14,066 bases of DNA from an uncultured Bacteroidota bacterium (GTDB taxonomy: Bacteria; Bacteroidota; Bacteroidia; Chitinophagales; Chitinophagaceae): positions 1 to 14,066 of the forward strand of contig CAIVKT010000450.1 in NCBI GenBank assembly GCA_903906615.1, given 5' to 3'. The notes beneath the pieces are model-generated. The model saw only the letters and a list, made by a program, of their open reading frames with translations, did not search any database and had not been told where the DNA came from. This document shows, one piece after another, positions 1-6,326 of this stretch; the first letter of the stretch is position 1; every line of letters begins with the position of its first letter. The translations under genes and the position numbers were made by a program.

Positions 1-97
1 ACCTATACATGTAAAAAGCGTACCCACAGCGTGTTAAATGAAATATAAAGATGAAAAAAGGGCAAAATACCCCTGATCAAAAAAGATTTATCAAATA

Positions 98-271
98 ATG
101 GGGGGCTATGTATTAATATACATGGTGCCAGTAATGCTGGTGATTTTTATGATAATAGCGTGGATGCGGGGTTACAACGCAGGAACTCATGAAGAGCGCT
201 GCCAGAATTGCGGATATAATGATCGTCTTTTTCATATAATGGGGGCGAAACCTATCACAATTTATCAATAA
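98..271 (+). CDS. Possible small single-span membrane protein with a CxxC pair (57 aa)
   Basis: This is an open frame of 57 codons from ATG 98 to TAA 269-271, found by translating the region by hand. Residues 4-23 are strongly hydrophobic (Tyr, Val, Leu, Ile, Met, Phe) and end in Trp-Met-Arg, which looks like one membrane helix with a positive cytoplasmic edge. After it comes a polar tail with Cys-Gln-Asn-Cys-Gly at about residues 36-40, resembling half of a zinc ribbon or a redox/metal CxxC. No family is recognised. No Shine-Dalgarno or clear TAnnTTTG box is visible upstream, but many Bacteroidota genes lack the former. It lies 112 bases upstream of the preferred nfu start, on the same strand, and no terminator separates them. 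A chance frame cannot be excluded; the coherent helix-plus-CxxC layout is the main argument for it. Confidence 0.42.
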   Translation: MGGYVLIYMVPVMLVIFMIIAWMRGYNAGTHEERCQNCGYNDRLFHIMGAKPITIYQ

Positions 272-359
272 ATCGGGAAAAAACGGCTATTTTTTGCTGT
301 TATTGATTTAGCCTTAGTAGGTATTGGTATAAATGATCAGTTTACAGCCAGTATTTCAG

Positions 360-367
360 TATTTTTG
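360..367 (+). promoter_or_regulatory. Bacteroidota -7 box (TATTTTTG) for nfu
   Basis: The bases match the Bacteroidota -7 consensus TAnnTTTG exactly. The box lies 16 bases before ATG 384, so transcription would begin around 371-374 and leave a leader of about 10 bases. No TTG stands at the ideal -33 spacing; the nearest resemblance is TTT at 341-343. If this promoter is used, the upstream ATG at 333 cannot be the start on this transcript. Confidence 0.5.
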
Positions 368-383
368 TACAAATTCTATTGAT

Positions 384-974
384 ATGTTGAAGACCGGCAA
401 TACCATTGTGAGCATCTATACGGAGATGACCCCGAACCCAGAGACCATGAAATTCGTGGCCAACAAACTTTTATACCCTGGCAAGAGCATAGATTTCCCT
501 GATGAATCATCGGCAGCGCCATCGCCACTGGCGCAGGAGCTGTTTGCGTTCCCCTTCGTGCGGAGCGTATTCATTGCCAGCAATTTTGTGACCCTGAGCA
601 AAACCCCCGATACCAACTGGGATGATGTGATACCCAGCATCCGCCAGTTCCTGAAAGAATACCTGGAAGAAGGCAAGGCCGTGGTGAATGAAGACCAGGT
701 GGTGGTGAAGAAAGATAATTACGTGATCAATGCCAGTGACGAAGATGTGGTAGGCCGCATTAAAGAGCTGCTCGAAAACTATGTGAAGCCCGCCGTGGAA
801 ATGGATGGCGGCGCTATCGCCTTCCGTGGATTTGAGAATGGCACCGTGAAGCTGATGATGCAGGGGTCCTGCTCGGGCTGCCCGTCTTCTATGATCACAC
901 TGAAGACAGGAATAGAGGGTATGATGAAGCGCATGATACCTGAAGTGAAGGAAGTGGTGGCAGAATCAGAATAA
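384..974 (+). CDS. nfu: NifU/Nfu-type Fe-S cluster scaffold or carrier protein
   Basis: This is a cytoplasmic iron-sulfur carrier that accepts and delivers [4Fe-4S] clusters to client enzymes. With the start at 384 it has 196 residues. Residues about 10-95 form the Nfu N-terminal domain (Ile-Tyr-Thr-Glu then Thr-Pro-Asn-Pro at 16-19, Phe-Pro-Asp at 38-40), as in mitochondrial NFU1. Residues about 122-194 are the NifU C-terminal domain, with Met-Asp-Gly-Gly at 140-143 and the cluster-binding Cys163-x-x-Cys166 in Gly-Ser-Cys-Ser-Gly-Cys-Pro. The open frame reaches back to ATG 333, but those 17 extra residues do not resemble the domain and lie upstream of the promoter box, so ATG 384 is preferred. 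It is closed by a terminator at 998-1032 and so is probably monocistronic. The family assignment is secure. Confidence 0.95.
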   Translation: MLKTGNTIVSIYTEMTPNPETMKFVANKLLYPGKSIDFPDESSAAPSPLAQELFAFPFVRSVFIASNFVTLSKTPDTNWDDVIPSIRQFLKEYLEEGKAVVNEDQVVVKKDNYVINASDEDVVGRIKELLENYVKPAVEMDGGAIAFRGFENGTVKLMMQGSCSGCPSSMITLKTGIEGMMKRMIPEVKEVVAESE

Positions 975-997
975 ATTGTACCATATAATTTATATGT

Positions 998-1032
998 AAA
1001 TGCCCGCCTTATTATGGTGGGCATTTGCTTTT
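998..1032 (+). terminator. Intrinsic terminator after nfu
   Basis: There is an 11-base stem (998-1008 with 1016-1026) containing one G-U pair and a 7-base loop, followed by GCTTTT. It starts 24 bases after the nfu stop codon. The stem is GC-rich at the loop side and A/T-rich at its base, as in bidirectional Bacteroidota terminators. Confidence 0.8.
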
Positions 1033-1082
1033 AAATATATCTGCCGGGCAGCCACAATATTGCTGATTTATATTATTTTTAT

Positions 1083-1140
1083 AGCCGCATAGTTCCGGCC
1101 TGGTGATCATATCAGGTACGGTGGCTTTTTAACCTTTTTT
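1083..1140 (+). terminator. Second hairpin with T-runs in the leader of the GDP-mannose gene
   Basis: AGCCGC at 1083-1088 can pair with GTGGCT at 1121-1126 (one G-U). Inside it, CCG..CCTG can pair with CAGG..CGG between 1095 and 1121. TTTTT follows directly, then AACC and a run of six T. This is the shape of a terminator, but it lies 16-30 bases before ATG 1156 and after the clear nfu terminator. It could be a second terminator, an attenuator of the downstream gene, or the end of a short leader RNA. No known riboswitch is recognised, and the fold was worked out by eye only. Confidence 0.35.
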
Positions 1141-1155
1141 GACTCTTGATCGCTA

Positions 1156-2241
1156 ATGAGCATTCAGAATAATTATGTGGCCATAATGGCCGGCGGTATC
1201 GGCAGCAGGTTCTGGCCTGAAAGCCGTACACACTATCCGAAACAATTCCTCGACTTGCTGGGCACTGGCCGCTCACTGATACAATGGACGTATAACCGCT
1301 TCAAGCACATATGCCCGAAGGAGAATATTTACTTCATTACCAACGAGCAATACATAGCCACGCTGAAGGGGCAGATACCCGAGATCAGCGATGACAACAT
1401 CATCAGCGAGCCCAGCCGCAAAAATACCGCCCCATGTGCTGCCTACTTTGCGCACAAGATCATGGCGCTGAACCCAAAGGCAAACATCATCATGTCGCCC
1501 GCCGATCACCTGATCATGGACGAGCATTCCTTTGAGCGGACAGCACATGAGGCGCTCGATTTTGTGGCCCACCACCCGTCACTGCTCACACTGGGTATAA
1601 AACCTACACGCCCCGATACCGGCTATGGCTATATACAGTATGATGCCGAGCATGAAGTGGATAAGACCTACCGCGTAAAAACATTCACCGAAAAACCATC
1701 GCTGGAGCTGGCCCGCACTTTCCTGAAGAGCGGCGACTTCCTTTGGAACTCCGGGATATTTGTATGGAATGTGCAGACCATAATGGACGCGCTGGAACAT
1801 TACCTGCCGGAGATGAACGAAGTTTTCTCGCAGGCAAAGGAAGTGTATAACACGCCTGCCGAGCGCGATGTGATCACTAAGCTATACCCGCACTGCACCA
1901 ACATATCTATAGACTACGGCATCATGGAGAAGGCACGCAATGTGTTTGTGATCCCTTCTTATTTTGGCTGGTGCGACCTCGGCACCTGGGAGTCGGCATA
2001 TGACAACTGCACGAAGGACTACCTGGGCAATGCCGTGCTGGGCAACAATGTAATGGTGATAGACGCATCAGAATGTATGGTGAAGGCACCTCACGAAAAG
2101 CTGGTGGTGATACAGGGCCTCGAAAAATTCATTGTGGTAGATACACCCGATATACTGCTCATCTGTGAGCGCAACCGCGAGCAACAGATCAAAGAATATG
2201 TAGCCGAGGTGAAGCGCAATAAGGGAGATAAATACCTGTAG
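1156..2241 (+). CDS. manC: Mannose-1-phosphate guanylyltransferase (GDP-mannose pyrophosphorylase)
   Basis: This enzyme makes GDP-mannose from mannose-1-phosphate and GTP in the cytoplasm, supplying mannose and fucose units for surface polysaccharide and glycoprotein glycans. At 361 residues it is the single-domain form and lacks the C-terminal phosphomannose isomerase cupin of bifunctional ManC/AlgA. Visible motifs: the nucleotidyltransferase signature Gly-Gly-Ile-Gly-Ser-Arg-Phe-Trp-Pro at 13-21 with the activator Lys29 in Tyr-Pro-Lys-Gln; Glu-Pro-Ser-Arg-Lys-Asn-Thr-Ala-Pro at 85-93; Pro-Ala-Asp-His at 115-118; Thr-Gly-Tyr-Gly-Tyr-Ile at 155-160; Phe-Thr-Glu-Lys-Pro at 177-181; Trp-Asn-Ser-Gly at 197-200; Gly-Trp-Cys-Asp-Leu-Gly-Thr-Trp at 271-278. 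The start is chosen because the signature begins about 8 residues later. The gene stands 17 bases before a small membrane protein gene. The symbol follows the family; rfbM or algA are alternatives. Confidence 0.95.
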   Translation: MSIQNNYVAIMAGGIGSRFWPESRTHYPKQFLDLLGTGRSLIQWTYNRFKHICPKENIYFITNEQYIATLKGQIPEISDDNIISEPSRKNTAPCAAYFAHKIMALNPKANIIMSPADHLIMDEHSFERTAHEALDFVAHHPSLLTLGIKPTRPDTGYGYIQYDAEHEVDKTYRVKTFTEKPSLELARTFLKSGDFLWNSGIFVWNVQTIMDALEHYLPEMNEVFSQAKEVYNTPAERDVITKLYPHCTNISIDYGIMEKARNVFVIPSYFGWCDLGTWESAYDNCTKDYLGNAVLGNNVMVIDASECMVKAPHEKLVVIQGLEKFIVVDTPDILLICERNREQQIKEYVAEVKRNKGDKYL

Positions 2242-2258
2242 TCCCATAATAGCATTTT

Positions 2259-2600
2259 ATGAAACAGATCAGGGCAGTTACGTACTATTTTGTCCTGGTC
2301 GTAGCTATTGCTATTTGCCTTTTTCAGTCTCTTATCTATTCTTTATACGCCTATGACTGTATTTCTGGCAGTGGAGATACTATGTTCTCGATGCCGGTTT
2401 TAGTTTATTCGTCGTTGGTTGTCGTTTACTACATGGTAGCGCTCATCCTCCTGGTCAAAAACATTTATCGCAGGCAATACAAAGTAGTAATGATCATTTC
2501 AGCGGCCGTATTCCTGCTTGTGATCGCGCAATTGTTATTTGAGGCACGTTTTGATATTGTAGGTCATATCTACCAGCCGGGAACAGATTCCGGGCCATGA
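2259..2600 (+). CDS. Three-span membrane protein of unknown function (113 aa)
   Basis: No family is recognised. Three hydrophobic helices can be seen at about residues 9-31, 46-67 and 75-95. They are separated by a short Ser/Gly/Asp stretch (Cys34 to Asp40) and a basic loop Lys-Asn-Ile-Tyr-Arg-Arg (67-72). By the positive-inside rule the basic loop should be cytoplasmic. The polar tail ends in Gly-Thr-Asp-Ser-Gly-Pro. The gene starts 17 bases after the guanylyltransferase stop and has no terminator before it, so it is probably cotranscribed. Its codons look more AT-rich than those of its neighbours, which suggests weaker selection on composition or a different origin. No functional link to GDP-mannose synthesis can be shown. 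Confidence 0.7.
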   Translation: MKQIRAVTYYFVLVVAIAICLFQSLIYSLYAYDCISGSGDTMFSMPVLVYSSLVVVYYMVALILLVKNIYRRQYKVVMIISAAVFLLVIAQLLFEARFDIVGHIYQPGTDSGP

Positions 2601-2619
2601 AACATTGTACTTTATTTTT

Positions 2620-2627
2620 TACTTTTG
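2620..2627 (+). promoter_or_regulatory. -7 box (TACTTTTG) just before the aminotransferase start
   Basis: This is an exact match to TAnnTTTG whose last base is only 4 bases before ATG 2632. If used, transcription would start at or within a few bases of the ATG, giving a leaderless or nearly leaderless mRNA. TTG at 2605-2607 is the only -33 candidate, and its spacing of 12 bases is shorter than the usual 19 or so. Confidence 0.4.
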
Positions 2628-2631
2628 AAGT

Positions 2632-3780
2632 ATGCAGCTACCACAAAAGCACTCGGCCACCGGCACCACTATATTTACTGTAATGAGCGCATTGGCTGCG
2701 CAGCACAATGCCATCAACTTGTCGCAGGGATTCCCTGATTTTCATATTGACGAGCAGTTGTCGCGTTTATTGGGAGATGCCGCAAAGAACGGCCATAACC
2801 AATACTCGCCCATGCCCGGGCTGCCCGCACTGCGGCAGGCAGTGGCCGATAGCTTTAAGAAACGCTACGGCCTGAACATAGATGCCGATAACGAGATAAC
2901 CATAACACCGGGCGCCACCTATGCCATATACACAGCTTTTACCGCCATACTGCAACCGGGAGATGAGGCCATAGTGCTGGAGCCCGCTTACGACAGCTAC
3001 ATACCTAATATAGAAATGAATGGCGCGAAGGCGGTGCCTGTGGCCCTTACCGCACCCGACTTTAACGTGGACTGGAACAAGGTAAAGGATGCCATAACGC
3101 CCCGTACCAAGGCCATTATCGTGAACACACCGCATAACCCCACCGGGGCTATATGGAGCAAGGAAGACTGGGACCACCTCGCCGGGCTGGTGCGGGATAC
3201 AGAGATCATCATACTATCAGACGAGGTGTATGAACAGTTAGTGCTGGATGGCAAGAAGCACTATAGCGTACTGGAGCATGAGGAGCTGAGGCAACGCAGC
3301 TTTGCGCTCTTCTCCTTTGGTAAGGTGTATAACAATACCGGGTGGAAGATAGGCTACTGCGTAGCCCCGCCTGCCTTCACACAGGCCTTCCGCCGCATAC
3401 ACCAGTTCCTGTGCTTTACAGTCAATACACCGGGGCAGTATGCCCTGGCAGGCCACATAGCGGCTGATACAGCTGTACCTGTGCATACCATTATGCAGCA
3501 GAAGCGCGATCATTTTCTGTCTATAATAAAGGATACGCCTTTTACTATTTTCAAGCCTGCGGCAGGCAGCTACTTCCAGGTAGCAGGCTATGAGCGTGTA
3601 AGCGATATGCCCGATATGGAATTTGCGCAATGGCTGACGAAGGAGCATGGTGTAGCTACAATACCAGTGAGCCCATTCTACAGCAATAAGAAAGATGATA
3701 AGCTGATCCGTTTCTGCTTCGCGAAAAAAGAAGAAACGCTGAATGATGCTGTAGAGCGGCTGAAGAAGATAAAGGTGTAA
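2632..3780 (+). CDS. Methionine (kynurenine-type) aminotransferase, PLP fold type I
   Basis: This is a cytoplasmic pyridoxal-phosphate aminotransferase of class I/II. It most resembles the methionine aminotransferase YbdL/MtnE-like and kynurenine aminotransferase group, which transaminates methionine or aromatic amino acids with a 2-oxo acid. At 382 residues it has the usual length. Visible signs: an N-terminal Gly-Thr-Thr-Ile-Phe (11-15), Ser-Gln-Gly-Phe-Pro-Asp (31-36), Tyr-Ser-Pro-Met-Pro-Gly (58-63), Asn-Thr-Pro-His-Asn-Pro-Thr-Gly (165-172), Ser-Asp-Glu-Val-Tyr-Glu (196-201) with the PLP-ring Asp197, the Schiff-base Lys231 in Ser-Phe-Gly-Lys, and the likely carboxylate-binding Arg360. 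ATG 2632 is preferred because the conserved N-terminus begins within 10 residues. The exact substrate cannot be read from sequence; methionine salvage is the likeliest role. Confidence 0.92.
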   Translation: MQLPQKHSATGTTIFTVMSALAAQHNAINLSQGFPDFHIDEQLSRLLGDAAKNGHNQYSPMPGLPALRQAVADSFKKRYGLNIDADNEITITPGATYAIYTAFTAILQPGDEAIVLEPAYDSYIPNIEMNGAKAVPVALTAPDFNVDWNKVKDAITPRTKAIIVNTPHNPTGAIWSKEDWDHLAGLVRDTEIIILSDEVYEQLVLDGKKHYSVLEHEELRQRSFALFSFGKVYNNTGWKIGYCVAPPAFTQAFRRIHQFLCFTVNTPGQYALAGHIAADTAVPVHTIMQQKRDHFLSIIKDTPFTIFKPAAGSYFQVAGYERVSDMPDMEFAQWLTKEHGVATIPVSPFYSNKKDDKLIRFCFAKKEETLNDAVERLKKIKV

Positions 3781-3793
3781 AAAAGAATGTCTG

Positions 3794-4027
3794 ATGAAAT
3801 TGAACGCCAGTCAACAAAAACCACAAGGAAGCTATTTTGCTTCATTTCTTAAAACGTTCCTTTTCGGCATTATGCTGATCACCCCTTTTCACTACTTTAT
3901 CATGAATTTGGCGATCACTCCACATTGGCTAACGGAAACTATTTTTTCTAGTCTATTATTTTCTTTGGTTTTTACCAGTACAACAAAATACGCAAGAAAG
4001 AAAATTAACAAGACACAACGAAATTAG
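3794..4027 (+). CDS. Small two-span membrane protein of unknown function (77 aa)
   Basis: No family is recognised. There are two hydrophobic segments, about residues 17-38 and 46-62. Between them is a short Thr-Pro-His-Trp turn, and the tail is strongly basic (Lys-Tyr-Ala-Arg-Lys-Lys, then Lys-Thr-Gln-Arg-Asn), so both ends are probably cytoplasmic. The gene begins 13 bases after the aminotransferase stop, on the same strand. Its base composition is markedly AT-rich (long runs of T in the helices), unlike the aminotransferase. Its TAG stop overlaps the stop of the convergent Omp85 gene. An ATG at 3787 in another frame gives only 21 codons and is less likely to be the product. Confidence 0.65.
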   Translation: MKLNASQQKPQGSYFASFLKTFLFGIMLITPFHYFIMNLAITPHWLTETIFSSLLFSLVFTSTTKYARKKINKTQRN

Positions 4028-6309
4028 AACGGATACCCTATCCCTATATTCAGCACCAGGTTATTCCGTTTCCATTCCGGGTCTTCTATATTTATTTTGT
4101 TGAACACCCAGCGTTCATTCTCCGGCAGCCATGGCTCGCGCACCGGTATGCCGAGGTCTAAGCGCAGGATCAATATCTTAAAATCGAACCGCAACCCCAA
4201 TCCCACATCTGCTGCCAGCTCCTTGTAAAAATCAGAAGTAAATTTGCCGCCGGGCAGCGCAGGGTTGTTGTTATACAGCCATATATTACCTGCATCAAAG
4301 AACACTGCCGCATTGATGAACTTGTAAATGTTCTGCCGTATCTCGGCATTGTATTCAAACTTGATATCGCCAAGGGTTTCTATGTACTTGCTCGTGTTGC
4401 TGCTGTCATTAAAAGTGCCTGGGCCAACCAGCCTGGAAGGGAAGCCCCTGAGGTCACTGTTGCCACCCGCCCAGAATTGCTTGATGTTGGGCAGTTCTTC
4501 GGAGTTGCCATAAGGTATGCCCAGCCCGGCCATGATGCGCGTAGCAAACATAGTAGCTTTAGAAAACCGGAAATAGTAGCGGAAATCAGGCTGTAGCTTG
4601 GCGTATTGCGCATAGGTGGAACCCAATAGCTTTTTCGGGTTGGTCTCATAATTCGCATTTTCCGCAACCCCTAAAATATTCCCTGAAAGATCTACCAGGC
4701 CGTCAAAATAAAATGAATGCTTACGTGCAGGCCCCACCTGCGAGTTGTACGTAAATTCGTAAGTAGGGCCTATAATGATGCCGTTAAAAATAAGGTTGCC
4801 GTACAGCTCATTAAGATCAGCGGCATTGCCCAGCGTATCTGTGCGCACATACGTAAAATTAAACGGGTTGAACTGGTGCTCCTTATGCGGCCCTTCCTTC
4901 CAGTCGTAACCATAAGATGCGGTATAGGAATTGATACGCAGCAGATCCGACTCTGATTCGTACCTGTATTTGAGACTAATGATAGTGCGCGGCAGGTACT
5001 GGCTGGCTGTATTGATCGTTATGAACGGCACCACAAAACGGGGAAAAGAAAGGTCCACCTCCGAGCCGAAGTTGTATATATCCGGCTTGCTGCCTGCACC
5101 GCTGTATTGCGCTTCAAAGCCACCATTGATCTTGAACACCAGCGCCTCTGCCCCCTTAAAAGTATTGCGATTGCGCAGGCTGATGCTGCCTTCTGTGCCT
5201 ACCCTGTTATCATTCTGGGTGAGCGCGCCGATCTGGAACTGTATGGATTTCTTAGGGTAAGAAGTAAGGTAATAATACACATCCATCAGCGAATCATTCA
5301 CCGGCTGAAAGCGGTTCTTCACAAATTTGAAAGTACCCATATTCACCAGCCTGCTCAGCGAGGTGTTTTGATCTTCGAGGCTATATTGGTCGCCCTTTTC
5401 AAATATCATGGAACGAACAAAAATATCCGGTTTGTACTGCTTCTTAGGGTCTACTATATTGTATGTTTCGACTTTTACGATATTATCTTTTGCGGTATCA
5501 CTTTCGGCGCCGCGCAACTTGTAATTAGCGTAGATGTAGATGTTGTTGATGTTGTATACATTGTAAGCCTCATCGGGTATTTCTTTCTTTTTCAGCCGTA
5601 CATACATATTCACTTTGTGGTTGCCGATAGAGCTGTCTACTACCACCAGTATATAATCCGGTTTAAAATAAAAATAACCCCTTTCCTTCAGTTCGGCATC
5701 TATGCGCGACCGCTCGCCCTTTATCAGGTCCAGGTTATAGGGTGCGCCGGGTATCAGCAGTGTAGATACAAAGTCGCTATCTATATCATGCGCTATCTGC
5801 GAGCTGTCTTTTTGGAAAAAAGTCTTATTAATCGTGTACTGCGGCCCGGTGGTGACCGTGAATATTGCGGTGGTTTTCCGGCTTCTCGAGGTGTCTACCT
5901 TTACCGATGCAGATGCGTAAAAATAGCCCTTGTTTTGCAGCGAGTTTACCATCAGTTCTTTATCCGCATTCAGCCGGATGCTGCTGGTAAGTACCGGCGG
6001 CTCACCTACTTTATCGCGCAGCCAGTGCCGCAGGCCTTTTTTCTTTTTGGTGTCTCCCGCCAGGTTGTACAAAGACAGCTTCAACCGTATGCCCAGTGTC
6101 TTGGAGTTAGGCTTTGGCCGCACTACGCCTGCCAGATCATTTTGCAGTTGTTTTCTTTCCTGCTTTCCTGCCTCATGGTCTGCTATTCTCACCTTACTGC
6201 CTTTGAACAGTGAATCGCCTGCTGGCAGGTGCCTGCTGTTGCTACAGGAGTAGAGCAGCACGGCAGAAATAATAAGGAATGATATTTTCAGCGTATTATG
6301 TGTCCGCAT
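4024..6309 (-). CDS. tamL: TamA/TamL-type Omp85 outer-membrane lipoprotein (BamA superfamily)
   Basis: This is an outer-membrane beta-barrel of the Omp85/BamA superfamily, the outer-membrane half of the translocation and assembly module. At 761 residues it has a lipoprotein signal peptide (hydrophobic 8-20, lipobox Leu-Tyr-Ser-Cys22), the hallmark of the Bacteroidota TamL variant of TamA. Residues about 35-370 hold POTRA-like repeats, for example one starting near Gly-Pro-Gln-Tyr-Thr-Ile-Asn. Residues about 380-761 are the D15/bacterial surface antigen barrel, with the loop-6 signature Arg621-Gly-Phe in Ser-Asp-Leu-Arg-Gly-Phe-Pro and a closing strand ending Gly-Ile-Gly-Tyr-Pro-Phe (aromatic C-terminus, beta-signal). 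It lies 17 bases downstream of tamB on the same strand, which strongly supports a TamB partner rather than BamA. The symbol is by analogy. Confidence 0.9.
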   Translation of the reverse strand: MRTHNTLKISFLIISAVLLYSCSNSRHLPAGDSLFKGSKVRIADHEAGKQERKQLQNDLAGVVRPKPNSKTLGIRLKLSLYNLAGDTKKKKGLRHWLRDKVGEPPVLTSSIRLNADKELMVNSLQNKGYFYASASVKVDTSRSRKTTAIFTVTTGPQYTINKTFFQKDSSQIAHDIDSDFVSTLLIPGAPYNLDLIKGERSRIDAELKERGYFYFKPDYILVVVDSSIGNHKVNMYVRLKKKEIPDEAYNVYNINNIYIYANYKLRGAESDTAKDNIVKVETYNIVDPKKQYKPDIFVRSMIFEKGDQYSLEDQNTSLSRLVNMGTFKFVKNRFQPVNDSLMDVYYYLTSYPKKSIQFQIGALTQNDNRVGTEGSISLRNRNTFKGAEALVFKINGGFEAQYSGAGSKPDIYNFGSEVDLSFPRFVVPFITINTASQYLPRTIISLKYRYESESDLLRINSYTASYGYDWKEGPHKEHQFNPFNFTYVRTDTLGNAADLNELYGNLIFNGIIIGPTYEFTYNSQVGPARKHSFYFDGLVDLSGNILGVAENANYETNPKKLLGSTYAQYAKLQPDFRYYFRFSKATMFATRIMAGLGIPYGNSEELPNIKQFWAGGNSDLRGFPSRLVGPGTFNDSSNTSKYIETLGDIKFEYNAEIRQNIYKFINAAVFFDAGNIWLYNNNPALPGGKFTSDFYKELAADVGLGLRFDFKILILRLDLGIPVREPWLPENERWVFNKINIEDPEWKRNNLVLNIGIGYPF

Positions 6310-6326
6310 AAGGTGTTCATATCAGG

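Noticed and set aside
1..48. Open frame ending Val-Leu-Asn-Glu-Ile then TAA at 46-48, possibly the end of an upstream gene
   Set aside because: Only 15 codons are visible and no motif can be recognised, so it cannot be told from chance.
276..296. AAAAAA..TTTTTT inverted repeat upstream of nfu, considered as a terminator of the 57-aa frame
   Set aside because: The stem is only A-T pairs with a 6-base loop and would not be stable enough; it is probably ordinary AT-rich promoter sequence.
1000..1092. 30-codon hydrophobic frame (ATG 1000 to TAG 1090) after nfu
   Set aside because: Its ATG is within the terminator stem and the hydrophobic look follows from AT-rich sequence; nothing else supports translation.
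3787..3852. Alternative 21-codon frame starting Met-Ser-Asp-Glu-Ile-Glu-Arg before the 77-aa gene, considered as the true N-terminus joined by a frameshift
   Set aside because: The 77-aa frame has its own ATG, complete helices and stop; there is no homopolymer slip site or family match to support a join.
5107..6213. 368-codon open frame on the plus strand opposite the Omp85 gene
   Set aside because: Its translation is rich in Tyr, Val, Cys and His with no domain, as expected from the complement of a real gene. The minus-strand frame is a clear Omp85 protein with a lipobox and barrel motifs.
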